DNA of 64,000 nt from CAMDBL01 sp964498125 (GTDB taxonomy: Bacteria > Pseudomonadota > Alphaproteobacteria > Rhizobiales > Hyphomicrobiaceae). A model generated the notes under the pieces. It had not been told where the DNA came from. It did no database searches and saw only the letters and a program-made list of their open reading frames with translations. The stretch spans positions 56,453-120,452 of the forward strand of contig CAZCGE010000142.1 of assembly GCA_964498125.1 (NCBI GenBank), written 5' to 3'. Position 1 is the first letter of the stretch. Every line of letters starts with the position of its first letter. A program made the translations under genes and the position numbers. This document shows positions 43,352 to 52,418 of this stretch, piece by piece.

Positions 43352-43938
43352 GCACGATGCTCCTCGAGCCAGGCCAGCACGTCGGGTGCATTCCGGTCGG
43401 GCGGAAACACCGGATAGAACACCTTGGCGATCGTCCCATCCCTGATCACCAGCGCCAGCCGCTTGAGCAGCAGCATGTCGGCCACCTGCATGGTCGGCAG
43501 ATCCAGCGCCCGCGTCAGGGCGAGGCCGGCATCCGACAGGATCGGAAACGGCAGGTGCAGCCGTTCGACCACCTCGCGCTGATAGTCTGTATCTTGCGTT
43601 GACAGGCCGAAAATCTCAGTGACGCCTGCTGTTCTCAACTCCGCGGCGAGGTCGCGGAAGGCACAGGTCTGCGGCGTGCAGCCACGTGCGCCCGGAATCA
43701 TGTCCCAGTTGTCGACGAGGCTGATCTGGCCGGGCGTTCCCGTGCGCGGATAGGCAAACACGACCACGGTACCGGGGCGTCCGGCCAGCGAGATACGCTG
43801 TCCGTCCGTTGCCGGCAGCGCCACGTCTGGCATCATCCGGCCGGTCAGATGATTGGCGCCGCCGTCATCGACCGGCGCCGGGATCTGCGACCAGTCCACC
43901 CCCATGAGGTCTTTCTGCGCGCTCGCCATGTCCTGCAT
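43348..43938 (-). CDS. Peroxiredoxin (AhpC/TSA family) with Cys pair
   Basis: A 196-residue peroxiredoxin-like protein: MPDVALPATDGQRISLAG, VVVFAYPRTGTPGQ, IPGARGCTPQTCAFRDL, with C87 as likely peroxidatic Cys and C92 five residues later as a possible resolving Cys (BCP/PrxQ-like spacing). LHLPFPILSDAGLALTRAL follows. It reduces peroxides in the cytoplasm. The start is uncertain: ATG 43938 has AGGATGGA just before it; a GTG at 43968 or ATG at 43929 are alternatives. First gene of the paralogous pair, and divergent from the flavoprotein gene at 44025. Confidence 0.85.
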   Translation of the reverse strand: MQDMASAQKDLMGVDWSQIPAPVDDGGANHLTGRMMPDVALPATDGQRISLAGRPGTVVVFAYPRTGTPGQISLVDNWDMIPGARGCTPQTCAFRDLAAELRTAGVTEIFGLSTQDTDYQREVVERLHLPFPILSDAGLALTRALDLPTMQVADMLLLKRLALVIRDGTIAKVFYPVFPPDRNAPDVLAWLEEHRA

Positions 43939-44024
43939 TCCATCCTGTTTCAGAATCCTGCAATCCACTCTACCTTAGACCGGTCGCAGAGGCCAAAATC
44001 CATGACGGCGCCAGAACAAGAGCC

Positions 44025-45236
44025 ATGGACTGCATGACTCTATCCCCGCTCGATCACCATCCGGCCCGCCCTCCGGGCGCCCACGCCATCCGCGCCGCCG
44101 AGATCGCCCCCGACATGGCGCGCCTGGCGATCGAGGCCAACAAAATCAGGCGCGTGACCGATGCGAACATCACAGCCCTCAAGTCGGCTGGGCTGACCCG
44201 CCTGCTGCAGCCCAAGCGCTGCGGCGGATTCGAGGACAGCCTGCATGCCCATCTCGACGTCGTTGCCGCGATTGCCGAGGGTTGTGGCTCGACCGGCTGG
44301 TGCCTCGGCGTCTACCACGCCCACCAGTGGCTGATGGGACTGTTTCCAGCCGAGGCTCAGGACGGCGTCTACGCGAGCAACCCCGATACACTGATCTCGG
44401 CCGTGCTCGTGCCCCGCGGCACGACCGAGCGCGTCGAGGGTGGCTATCGCCTGTCGGGGTCCTGGGCGTTCTGCTCGGGCGTGCATCATGCAAGCTGGGT
44501 GATCCTCGGCGCCATGATCGACGATGCCAATGGCGGCGCGCCCGACAGCGCCGTCCTGCTGGTGCCGCGCCATGACGTGGTGGTCAAGGATGATTGGCAC
44601 GTGGTCGGCCTTTCCGGCACAGGCAGCAGCAGCGTGGCGGTCAGCGGCGCCTTCGTGCCCGACCACCGCGTGCTGTCCATGACGGCAGCAGGCGAAGGCC
44701 GCGTGCCTGGCGCCGGTCTGCACGAAACGGCGCTGTATCGTTCAGCACTGGTGCCCGCGCTGGCCCTGTTCATCTCAAGCCCGGCGATCGGCATGGCGCG
44801 CCACGCGCTCAAAGCCTTCATGGCGCGGCTGCCGGGCCGCGTCGTCGCCTATACCTTTGGCCAGCAACAGCGCGACATGCCCATCACGCACAGCCAGATC
44901 GCGGAGGCGGCCACCAGGATCGATATGGCGCACCTGATGCTGCACGCCATGATCGACGAGATCGAGCATCACGCGACCGGCCGGACGCTGATGCCGCTGG
45001 CCCGCCGGGCCAAGGCGCGCATGGACTGCGCCTGGGCCGTTCGCCAATGCCTCGAGGCCGTCGAGATCCTGATCCGTGCCTCCGGCGGCAGCGCGCTGTC
45101 AGAAACCAACGACGTGCAGTTGGCCGCCCGCGACATCCGCGCCGCCAGCATGCATGGCATCCTCAACCTGGAAACGACGCTGGAAATGTATGGCCGTGCA
45201 CTGCTCGACTTGTCGCCTGGCTCGCCGATGATTTGA
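44025..45236 (+). CDS. Acyl-CoA-dehydrogenase-like flavoprotein (group D monooxygenase type)
   Basis: A 403-residue protein with the acyl-CoA dehydrogenase fold: LKSAGLTRLLQPKRCGGFE, CGSTGWCLGVYHAHQWL, YRLSGSWAFCSGVHHASW, and the C-terminal RASGGSALSETNDVQLAARDIRAASMH (flanks cited). This set is typical of two-component flavin-dependent hydroxylases related to HsaA and HpaB-type enzymes rather than true acyl-CoA dehydrogenases, since the catalytic Glu base is not evident. The oxygenase would need a separate flavin reductase, and none is adjacent. The substrate is unknown. Confidence 0.78.
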   Translation: MDCMTLSPLDHHPARPPGAHAIRAAEIAPDMARLAIEANKIRRVTDANITALKSAGLTRLLQPKRCGGFEDSLHAHLDVVAAIAEGCGSTGWCLGVYHAHQWLMGLFPAEAQDGVYASNPDTLISAVLVPRGTTERVEGGYRLSGSWAFCSGVHHASWVILGAMIDDANGGAPDSAVLLVPRHDVVVKDDWHVVGLSGTGSSSVAVSGAFVPDHRVLSMTAAGEGRVPGAGLHETALYRSALVPALALFISSPAIGMARHALKAFMARLPGRVVAYTFGQQQRDMPITHSQIAEAATRIDMAHLMLHAMIDEIEHHATGRTLMPLARRAKARMDCAWAVRQCLEAVEILIRASGGSALSETNDVQLAARDIRAASMHGILNLETTLEMYGRALLDLSPGSPMI

Positions 45237-45256
45237 GTCCGCCGATAGTGCCCGGC

Positions 45257-45673
45257 TTATCGGGCGGACGCCGCACTGGACTCGGCGCCCGCCAGCAGCG
45301 AACCGATCATTCTGAAAAAGTGCTCCGGACCGGGGTAGCCGACGATGCGGCCGGTTTCGCGGTTGTTCTTCACCAGCACCGCTGTCGGCACGATATCGAT
45401 GGGGCTGTCGAGCCGCAACCCGACGACGCCATCATTCACATCAACAAATCGCATCGGTGCATCGACCGCGCGTGGCGTCATCAAATACCCAGGCAGCACA
45501 TCGCGGCGAAAATGGCCGCAGTAGGTGCAACCCTCGACCTCGAAAACGATGATCTCCATCACATCGCCCGCCGGCAGCGCACCGGTTTCCAGCGAACGCG
45601 CCGCCCAGCTTGCGCCCTGGGCGCAAATCAGCGCCACTGCCGCCACCGCGAGCATCATCTTGAGCAAACGCAT
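45257..45673 (-). CDS. Periplasmic thioredoxin-like protein, SoxS/SoxW-like
   Basis: A 138-residue protein with an N-terminal signal or anchor (MRLLKMMLAVAAVALICAQG) and a thioredoxin fold holding EVEGCTYCGHFRRDVLPGY (CxxC: C-T-Y-C). VPTAVLVKNNRETGRIVGYPG is the cis-Pro segment (VPT). Such proteins keep SoxY or cytochromes reduced in sulfur-oxidising bacteria, but no sox gene is adjacent, so the link is inferred. ATG 45673 fits a GAGG nine bases upstream; longer starts at 45694 and 45733 are possible. Its stop faces the flavoprotein gene convergently. Confidence 0.75.
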   Translation of the reverse strand: MRLLKMMLAVAAVALICAQGASWAARSLETGALPAGDVMEIIVFEVEGCTYCGHFRRDVLPGYLMTPRAVDAPMRFVDVNDGVVGLRLDSPIDIVPTAVLVKNNRETGRIVGYPGPEHFFRMIGSLLAGAESSAASAR

Positions 45674-46091
45674 CACACCCGACCTCGTCAGCATCACAGC
45701 GCGTGTCCCGATGCCGGCAAGGTACGCCGTCAACGGCGCAAATGGCAGCAGATGGTGTAGGCCTGGTTAAAAACCGCCCCGCGGTGACGCAGGCCCGCCG
45801 CCTGGATTTGGGCAAGCGGCAGGGCCGCAATCCAGCATGAATGGGCCGGCGCCGGCGAATTTACCACATCCGCAATTGCCATGAGCAGCCCGGACCACCC
45901 CGAGCCGTCCGGCGATGGTGCACGCGCGGGCCAGAGTTCGCCGCCGGCAATCCTCCCATTGCAATTGGAGGGCAATGACCGCCATGATGCGGGCCATCGT
46001 CAAGCTGTCCCGTGCAGCTCGGCATGCATGCAACCAGCCGATGGCGAACCGAGTGGCAATCTGACCGGCATAAGGGGCGGGGTATTGCACT
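45674..46091. other. Gene-free stretch
   Basis: About 418 bases between the divergent thioredoxin and amidohydrolase genes. Frames present on both strands have no recognised domain or ribosome site. No repeat of the families described here was found in it. Confidence 0.4.
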
Positions 46092-47153
46092 GTGACACCG
46101 ACCGGCGCGCCCAGTATCGTCAAATCCGGCTACGCGATCCGTGAGGCGTGGCTCGCGCGCAGCCGGGAAGACGTCATCGAACCCGATCTGCCGATCGTCG
46201 ACCCGCATCATCACTTGTGGGATCGGCCGGAGGAGCGCTATCTGCTGTCCGAGTTTCTGGCCGACATGAATGACGGCCACGACGTGCGCGCCACCGTGTT
46301 CGTGCAATGCCGCTCCATGTACCGCAAGACGGGTCCCGAAGCGTTGCGCCCGGTCGGCGAGGTGGAGTTCGTCAACGGCGTCGCCGCACAGACAGCCAGC
46401 GGCTTCTACGGCCATCGGCTGGCCTGCGCGGGGATCGTCGCGGGCGCCGATCTGACCCTTGGCGCAGGCGTCGATGCCGTGCTGGAGCGCATGCGCCAGG
46501 TCGCCGGTGATCGTTTCTGTGGCATCCGCAATTCCGTGGCCTGGCACGAAAGCCCGGATGTGCGCTCGAGCCACATCCTGCCGCCGCCGGGCCTGATGGC
46601 GGATGCGCGATTCCGGGAGGGCGCCAGCCGCCTCGCCCGGCATGGACTGTCGCTCGACGTGTGGGCCTATCAGACGCAACTCGGCGAAGTGCTCGATCTG
46701 GCCCGCGCAAACCCCGGCACGACGCTCGTCATCGATCATCTGGGCGGGCCGCTGGCGACCGGTCCGTACCTGGGAAAACGCAACGAAATGTTTGCGCATT
46801 GGCAGACATCGCTCGCCGATCTGGCGCGCCTGCCCAATACCCGCATCAAGCTTGGTGGACTGGGCATGCAGGTGAGCGGCTTTACATTTCACGAGCGCCC
46901 CGAACCGCCGACCTCGGCCGAACTCACCGCGGCGTGGCGGCCCTATGTCGAGACGGCGATCGCACTGTTCGGCGCCCGGCGTGCCATGTTCGAGAGCAAC
47001 TTCCCCGTCGACAAGGGCATGTACGGCTATCGCGCGTTCTGGAATGCGTGCAAGCATCTCGCCAGCGGCTGCTCACATGACGAGAAAACAGCGCTGTTCA
47101 GCGGCACGGCCATTGATGTCTATCGCTTGTCGCGCGAGGAGATCTTCGCGTGA
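46092..47153 (+). CDS. Amidohydrolase family 2 (TIM-barrel) protein
   Basis: A 353-residue metal-dependent hydrolase or decarboxylase. The metal-binding start IVDPHHHLWDRPEERYLL gives the HxH motif; TLVIDHLGGPL carries the third His and AMFESNFPVDKGMYGYRAFW the C-terminal Asp region. Members act on lactones or decarboxylate aromatic acids. The start is GTG 46092 with a G-rich site GGGGCGGGG upstream. It leads a co-oriented cluster with a tricarboxylate-type receptor, a CitE-like lyase and a CoA-transferase, so it may process a related organic acid or lactone. Confidence 0.85.
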   Translation: MTPTGAPSIVKSGYAIREAWLARSREDVIEPDLPIVDPHHHLWDRPEERYLLSEFLADMNDGHDVRATVFVQCRSMYRKTGPEALRPVGEVEFVNGVAAQTASGFYGHRLACAGIVAGADLTLGAGVDAVLERMRQVAGDRFCGIRNSVAWHESPDVRSSHILPPPGLMADARFREGASRLARHGLSLDVWAYQTQLGEVLDLARANPGTTLVIDHLGGPLATGPYLGKRNEMFAHWQTSLADLARLPNTRIKLGGLGMQVSGFTFHERPEPPTSAELTAAWRPYVETAIALFGARRAMFESNFPVDKGMYGYRAFWNACKHLASGCSHDEKTALFSGTAIDVYRLSREEIFA

Positions 47154-47188
47154 GGATGTCTCCATTGAATCAGCGCAAGAGGATGACC

Positions 47189-48181
47189 ATGCCCGCCAAC
47201 TTCCAGACATCCCGCCGCACCCTGCTGACAGGCAGCGCGGCGGCCAGCCTCGCGGCCTCCTTGGGCGTCAGGCCCGGCACGGCCCAGGCGGCATGGCCGA
47301 GCAAGCCCGTCAGGGTCGTCGTGCCGTATGCGCCCGGTGGTGGCGCCGATACGCTGTCGCGGCTGCTGTTTGGCAAGGTGCAGGAAGACCTCGGGCAATC
47401 CTTCATCATCGACAACCGCGGCGGCGGCGGCGGCACGATCGGCGCCGGCATCGCCGCCAAGGCGGCGCCAGACGGCTACACCATCCTGCACGACGCCACG
47501 GCCTTCTCGGTCAATCCGACACTGCTGCCATCGCTGCCCTATGACACGCGCAAGGATTTCGTGCCGGTGTTCCTGGCGGGCATCGTGCCCAACCTTTTGG
47601 TGGTCTCACCCGGAGTCGAGCAGAAGACCGTCGCCGAGATCATCGCGCTGGCAAAATCCGCCAACGGATTGGATTGGGCCTCTTCCGGCAACGGCACGGT
47701 GCAACATCTGTCGCTGGAGCTGTTCCGCGCCCAGGCCGGTATCAAGCTCAATCACGTGCCCTACAAAGGTGGCGCGCCGGCGTTGACCGACCTGATGGGC
47801 GGGCACATCAAGTTCTTCTTCTCCAATGCGGCGGCATCGACGCCGCATGTCAAGACCGGCAAGATCAAAGCCATCGCCCACACCGGCACCGGACGCCTCG
47901 CGGCGCTGCCCGATCTGCCGCCGGTCGCCGACACGCTGCCGGGCTTTGTCGCCTACGAGTGGAACGGCGTGTTCGCGCCCGCCGGCACCCCCAAGGACAT
48001 CATCGACCGCCTCAATGGCGCGCTCAATGCCGCCATCAAGGTCCCGGCGGTGGTCGAGCGCATGGCGCAATTGAGCATCGAGGCGAAGGCCAATACGCCG
48101 GCCGAGTTCGCCACGTTCCTCTCCGCCGAGATCGACAAATGGGGCAAGGTCGTCCGCGACGGCAACATCAAGAGCGAGTGA
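47189..48181 (+). CDS. Tripartite tricarboxylate transporter (Bug) receptor
   Basis: A 330-residue periplasmic receptor with Tat signal (TSRRTLLTGSAAASL). Bug-family features are WPSKPVRVVVPYAPGGGADTL, which binds carboxylate, NRGGGGGTIGAGIAAKAAPDGY, and VPYKGGAPALTDLMGGHIKFFF. It captures a carboxylic acid for a TctAB permease, which is not in this window. The start is taken as ATG 47189, just before the Tat signal; the frame is open from 47150. It probably shares a transcript with the amidohydrolase and the downstream CoA genes. Confidence 0.9.
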   Translation: MPANFQTSRRTLLTGSAAASLAASLGVRPGTAQAAWPSKPVRVVVPYAPGGGADTLSRLLFGKVQEDLGQSFIIDNRGGGGGTIGAGIAAKAAPDGYTILHDATAFSVNPTLLPSLPYDTRKDFVPVFLAGIVPNLLVVSPGVEQKTVAEIIALAKSANGLDWASSGNGTVQHLSLELFRAQAGIKLNHVPYKGGAPALTDLMGGHIKFFFSNAAASTPHVKTGKIKAIAHTGTGRLAALPDLPPVADTLPGFVAYEWNGVFAPAGTPKDIIDRLNGALNAAIKVPAVVERMAQLSIEAKANTPAEFATFLSAEIDKWGKVVRDGNIKSE

Positions 48182-48221
48182 GCGCACAGTGGCGGCGCCG
48201 TCAAACGGGACACACACGCCC

Positions 48222-49106
48222 ATGCGCAGCAAATTGTTTGTTCCGGGATCGCGGCCTGAACTTTTCGCCAAGGCCTTGGCAGGGCCGGCGGACGCGATTT
48301 CGATCGACCTGGAGGATGCGGTCGAGGAAAGCCGCAAGGGTGAGGCGCGCGCCATGGTCGCCGCCTTCCTCGCCACCCGGCGGCGCGAGGCCGACGGCAA
48401 AATCCTCATCGTGCGCGTCAATGCACAGGCGACGCTGCATTTTGCCGCCGATATCGCGGCCGTCGTCGGTCCCAATCTCGATCTCCTGAACCTGTCGAAA
48501 GTGGAGAACGACAGCGACGTGCGGGCTGCCTCGCACGCACTCGCGCTCTTGGAAACCGAACGCGGGATGGCGCGGACCCCCTTGCTGGTCAATATCGAGA
48601 CGCCGCAGAGCTTGCGCCGTGCCGCCGAGATCGCCAAGTCCGACCCTCGCGTGATCGGATTGCAGCTGGGCTTGGCTGATCTTCTCGAGCCGCTGGGCAT
48701 CGATCGCGGCGACAAGGCCGCCGTGCACCATCTGCAGCTTGCCGTTCGCCTGGCGGCCGGCGAGGCGGGAATCTGGTGCTGCGATGCGGCTTATGCCGAT
48801 ATCAGCGACAGCGAAGGATATCGCGCGGAGGCCATCGCCGCGCGCCGTCTCGGGTTCATCGGCAAGAGCTGCATCCATCCCTCGCAGGCGCCGCTCGCCA
48901 ACACCGTGTTCCAGCCGAGCGGCGAGGAGATCGCCGCGGCACGGCGTGTCATCGAGGCCGCACGCGAGGCCACCGCCAAGGGCATCGGCGCTTTCATGGT
49001 TGACGGCCGCATGGTGGACGCTCCATTCGTTCGTCGCGCCGAAGCGGTCGTCGCACTGGCGGACCGGCTTGGGCTATTGCCAGGGGCCGGGAAAGCCGCG
49101 GGATGA
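48222..49106 (+). CDS. CitE-like CoA ester lyase
   Basis: A 294-residue HpcH/HpaI-fold lyase of the citrate lyase beta/malyl-CoA lyase group. MRSKLFVPGSRPELFAKAL is the usual N terminus; DAISIDLEDAVEE and LLVNIETPQSL supply the magnesium-binding acids, and GKSCIHPSQ the CoA-contact region. It likely cleaves a 3-hydroxyacyl-CoA such as malyl- or citramalyl-CoA. An upstream GTG at 48189 is possible but adds unconserved residues. Its stop overlaps the start of the CoA-transferase gene by four bases, tying both in one pathway. Confidence 0.88.
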   Translation: MRSKLFVPGSRPELFAKALAGPADAISIDLEDAVEESRKGEARAMVAAFLATRRREADGKILIVRVNAQATLHFAADIAAVVGPNLDLLNLSKVENDSDVRAASHALALLETERGMARTPLLVNIETPQSLRRAAEIAKSDPRVIGLQLGLADLLEPLGIDRGDKAAVHHLQLAVRLAAGEAGIWCCDAAYADISDSEGYRAEAIAARRLGFIGKSCIHPSQAPLANTVFQPSGEEIAAARRVIEAAREATAKGIGAFMVDGRMVDAPFVRRAEAVVALADRLGLLPGAGKAAG

Positions 49107-50353
49107 GGCCATCCATGCACAAACGTGACTATGCCGGCAATGCACCTGGCAGCCTGAATGGGGTGCGCATCCTCGACCTGTCGCGGTTGTTCGCTGGCAA
49201 CCTGCTGACGCAGATCCTCGGTGATTTCGGCGCCGAGGTGATCAAGGTCGAGCCGCCGGAAGGCGACACGTTGCGCGCCTGGCGGACGCAAGACATCGAC
49301 ACGCATTGGAAAATCTACGCCCGCAACAAGAAGAGCCTGTGCCTCGATTTGCGCATGCCGGAAGCCTGCGCGCTGGTTGCCGAGCTGGCGCCATCGGCAG
49401 CGATGCTGATCGAGAGTTTCCGGCCGGGCGTGCTCGAGAAGATGAACTTGGCGCCGGAGCAGTTGCTCGAGATCAATCCGCGCCTCGTCATCGTGCGCAT
49501 CTCCGGCTGGGGCCAGGATGGGCCCTACAGCCAACGGCCTGGATTCGGCACGCTGATCGAAGGCGTCTCGGGGTTTGCCGCCATCAATGGTTTCGCCGAC
49601 CGCGAGCCCGTCCTGCCGCCCGTGTATCTGGCCGACGGCGTCGCCGGGCTGTACGGCGCCTCGGCGGCGATGATCGCCTTGCGCGAGGTGGAAATGAACG
49701 GCGGGCACGGCCAGGTGGTCGACCTGCCGCTGCTCGATCCGCTGCTCGCGATCCTGTCGCCGCAAGCCGCGAATTATCGGCTGACCGGCCAAGTCAGGCA
49801 GCGCACCGGCAGTCGCTCGACCAACTCGGCGCCGCGCAATGCCTATCGTTGCAAGGACGGCAAGTACGTCGGTCTGTCGGCGTCGATCCAGAAAATGTCG
49901 GATCGTTTGTTGCGCGCCATTGGCCATCCCGAGCTGATCGATGATCCGCGTTTTCGCACCAATGCCGACCGCTTGCGGCATGTAGACACCTTGGATGTCG
50001 TCATCGCCGGGTTCATTTCCGAACGCACGCAAGCCGAGAATGTGGCGTTCTTCGAGGCCGCCGAAGTGACCATCGGTCCGATCTACGATACGGCCCAGAT
50101 GATCGAGGACCCGCACATCATCGAACGCGAACTCCTGGCCAATTATCCCGACCCGGACATGGGCGAAATCCCGATGCACGCCGTCGTGCCCCGCCTGCTT
50201 GGAACGCCGGGGTCGATCCGCACGCCGGCGCCCAAGCTCGGCGAGCATAACCGGGCGCTGCTCGCGGAAATCGGCATCCAGGGTGCGGCTTATGACGGCC
50301 TCGTCGCAGCCGGCATCGTGCGGGGTCAATTGTCGGAGACGTCCAAGACATAG
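49103..50353 (+). CDS. Class III CoA-transferase (CaiB/BaiF family)
   Basis: A 416-residue family III CoA-transferase. Recognised by LSRLFAGNLLTQILGDFGAEVIKVEPPEGD (flanks cited), NKKSLCLDLRMPE, ISGWGQDGPYSQRPGFGTLIEG, and the catalytic Asp in VYLADGVAGLYGASAA. It would activate an organic acid with CoA taken from succinyl-CoA or similar, feeding the CitE-like lyase. The start ATG 49103 overlaps the lyase stop (ATGA); ATG 49115 is an alternative. End of the cluster that began at 46092. Confidence 0.9.
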   Translation: MRPSMHKRDYAGNAPGSLNGVRILDLSRLFAGNLLTQILGDFGAEVIKVEPPEGDTLRAWRTQDIDTHWKIYARNKKSLCLDLRMPEACALVAELAPSAAMLIESFRPGVLEKMNLAPEQLLEINPRLVIVRISGWGQDGPYSQRPGFGTLIEGVSGFAAINGFADREPVLPPVYLADGVAGLYGASAAMIALREVEMNGGHGQVVDLPLLDPLLAILSPQAANYRLTGQVRQRTGSRSTNSAPRNAYRCKDGKYVGLSASIQKMSDRLLRAIGHPELIDDPRFRTNADRLRHVDTLDVVIAGFISERTQAENVAFFEAAEVTIGPIYDTAQMIEDPHIIERELLANYPDPDMGEIPMHAVVPRLLGTPGSIRTPAPKLGEHNRALLAEIGIQGAAYDGLVAAGIVRGQLSETSKT

Positions 50354-50380
50354 GTGGCAGCGGGCAGCGCAGCCGATCCA

Positions 50381-51505
50381 CTATAGTGGCCCCGGCCCCT
50401 TCAGCGACATGATGAAGAGGGTGCAGCCCATCGCCAGGATCAGCGCCGAGCCGACGATCCCCGCGGCCGTGCCCACGTGCTGTCCCCAGCGGCTGTCGCC
50501 GCCGGCGAACCACTGAGCGGCCTGGCGCGAGCCGACCGCCAGGGTGGCGAGCACAGAGATGGCAATGGCTGTGCCCAACGACATCGCCAGCGTGCCGACG
50601 ATACCGGCCCACAACAGGCCGCTGGCGCTGCAGAAGGCGAGCAGGATCAACGCGCCGGTGCACGGCCGGATACCGACCGAGGCGGCTATGCCGAAGGCCT
50701 TGCGCCAGGACCAGGCCCCTTGCAGCTGCCGTGGCGCCGGCATGTGCATGTGGCCGCAGTGTTCGTCGTGCTGATGATCATGATGATCATGGTGGTGGGC
50801 GGCATGGCCATGCGAGTGCGCATGGTCGTGGTGGGCGTGCGTGGCCGGGCCGTGGTGATGATGTGCATGCGCCGGGCGGCCGCCCCACAACGCGCGAACG
50901 CGGCTCACCAGCAGCCAGGCGCCGATTGCCGCGATCAACGCCCAGCTCGCGGTCTCGAGCCAGCCCTCGACGCGGTCAAAGTCGGTCTTGCGCGCGGCGA
51001 AGATCAGCGACAGAACCAGGAAAATAGCGATGGCCGAGAACGCCTGGAACAGCGCCGACATGAACGACAGCAGGATGCCGCGCTTGATCGTCTCGTTATT
51101 CGCCAGCGCATACGCCGAGATCACACCCTTGCCATGTCCGGGCCCGGCGGCATGCAGCACGCCGTAGGTAAAACAGATGGCGATCAGCGACAGCAGGGCT
51201 GCGCCGAACGGCTCGGTTCGCAGATTGCGGACGGCTGCCGACATCAGCCGATTGAAATAGGTACGCTGCTGCTCGATCCACATCCAGGCCAGGGTGAAGG
51301 GTCCGGCTGGCTCCGCAATCGGGGCAGGCGCCGCGGCCGGCGGCCGGCCCGCTGTCAGCCCTCGGTCGGACGCTGCCGGCGGCGAGACGCCGAGCGGCGA
51401 CTTTCCAGGTTGCTGTTGCGCCCCAGCCGGAACGGCAAGCGTCAGCACCATCAGCACCATCAGGGCCAGCAATGGGGCAACGATCGATGCCAGACGCTGC
51501 ATCAT
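50381..51505 (-). CDS. NicO/RcnA-type metal exporter with His-rich loop
   Basis: A 374-residue membrane protein with a signal-like N terminus and about six helices. TYGVLHAAGPGHGKGVISAYALAN carries the family's HxxxGHGK-like metal motif, and SVGIRPCTGALILLAF is a second signature. Between them lies a loop with about 30 His (HAHHHHGPATHAHHDHAHSHGH onward), likely to bind nickel, cobalt or zinc. The start ATG 51505 overlaps the DUF1007 stop by four bases. It is placed next to a Zur-type operator and znuA, pointing to zinc. Confidence 0.88.
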   Translation of the reverse strand: MMQRLASIVAPLLALMVLMVLTLAVPAGAQQQPGKSPLGVSPPAASDRGLTAGRPPAAAPAPIAEPAGPFTLAWMWIEQQRTYFNRLMSAAVRNLRTEPFGAALLSLIAICFTYGVLHAAGPGHGKGVISAYALANNETIKRGILLSFMSALFQAFSAIAIFLVLSLIFAARKTDFDRVEGWLETASWALIAAIGAWLLVSRVRALWGGRPAHAHHHHGPATHAHHDHAHSHGHAAHHHDHHDHQHDEHCGHMHMPAPRQLQGAWSWRKAFGIAASVGIRPCTGALILLAFCSASGLLWAGIVGTLAMSLGTAIAISVLATLAVGSRQAAQWFAGGDSRWGQHVGTAAGIVGSALILAMGCTLFIMSLKGPGPL

Positions 51506-52158
51506 GGTTTGCACGATACCGAGGCGATGCGGGCAACGCTGACGCCGAAGTTGCCACCCATCTGCGCAAAGAAGGATTCGCCGAGCTTCTGGGCGTCCGC
51601 CGCATCTTTCGCGGCTGCGCCCATGACCGGCTTGCAGCCAGCCGGCGCACCAGGCCCGAGCTTGATTGGCTCGGTCTTGGCGAATTCGAAGGCGATGAAA
51701 TAGCCGGGATCGGAGACCTGGAAGGCGAAGCCCTTGGCATCCGTCAGCACGGGCTGCACGAACGGCACCGTGAAATGCAGCGACAGCAGACCATCTTTGG
51801 AATGCTCGAGATAATAGTCGACCGGTGGCTTGATCTTGAGGCGCTGGTCGCCGAGCTTGATGTAGGTGAAATACTCGAAATCCTTCAGCCCATCGATATT
51901 GACCTGCGCCAGCTCGGCCAACTCCTTGCGGTCGTAGATGCCATCCTTATTGGTATCGAGTCCCTGGATGGCCATGGCCGTATACATATCGTCGAACGTC
52001 CACGTGTGGCGCAGACCGCTCATGCTGCCATTCTCGAACAGGATGGTGGTCGCAGTCGTGACCCAGACGTGGGGGTGGGCGGCGGCGGGCAAGGACAACA
52101 GTGCGGACGAAAGAGGCAACGCCACCACGGCGATGAGCCGTTTGGATTTCCATGTCAT
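51502..52158 (-). CDS. DUF1007 periplasmic protein
   Basis: A 218-residue secreted protein with a signal peptide ending around PAAAHPHVW. The mature N terminus HPHVWV is family-defining and may bind metal. DTNKDGIYDRKELAEL looks like an EF-hand-type loop. DUF1007 genes regularly pair with NicO-type transporters and are thought to help metal delivery in the periplasm. The start ATG 52158 has GGAG eight bases upstream. Translationally coupled with the exporter gene; transcription probably starts near the Zur-type operator at 52342. Confidence 0.85.
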   Translation of the reverse strand: MTWKSKRLIAVVALPLSSALLSLPAAAHPHVWVTTATTILFENGSMSGLRHTWTFDDMYTAMAIQGLDTNKDGIYDRKELAELAQVNIDGLKDFEYFTYIKLGDQRLKIKPPVDYYLEHSKDGLLSLHFTVPFVQPVLTDAKGFAFQVSDPGYFIAFEFAKTEPIKLGPGAPAGCKPVMGAAAKDAADAQKLGESFFAQMGGNFGVSVARIASVSCKP

Positions 52159-52341
52159 CAATGCTTCTCCGAGTGCGGTTTCGAAAGCACCGTCTCGCCA
52201 TTACTTAAGGCGCGCCGCGCGCCAAAGCCAGCCGGGATCGTGTAAGTTCAAATAGCTTTGATCGTTCGATGACGAGCAGGCCTGTATGGCGCCCCACGAT
52301 TATAGCAACAGTGCGGCGACAGGACCCGGTCATCGCCACGC

Positions 52342-52360
52342 AATGTTATATTATATCATT
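52342..52360. promoter_or_regulatory. Predicted Zur operator between DUF1007/NicO and znuA
   Basis: AATGTTATA-T-TATATCATT, arms matching in eight of nine positions, in an otherwise GC-rich region. It matches the alphaproteobacterial Zur-box type (TGTTATANTATAACA-like). It is 58 bases before the znuA start and 184 before the DUF1007 start, so it can control both directions in response to zinc. Confidence 0.8.
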
Positions 52361-52418
52361 TCTTGATGCCGCTGGTCTGGCAGGGTGCGGCGGGCAGCTG
52401 TTTCTTGGGAGGTTTACG

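Noticed and set aside
48791..50329. 512-codon frame antisense to the CoA-transferase
   Set aside because: Shadow frame; the sense frame has clear family motifs and gene coupling.
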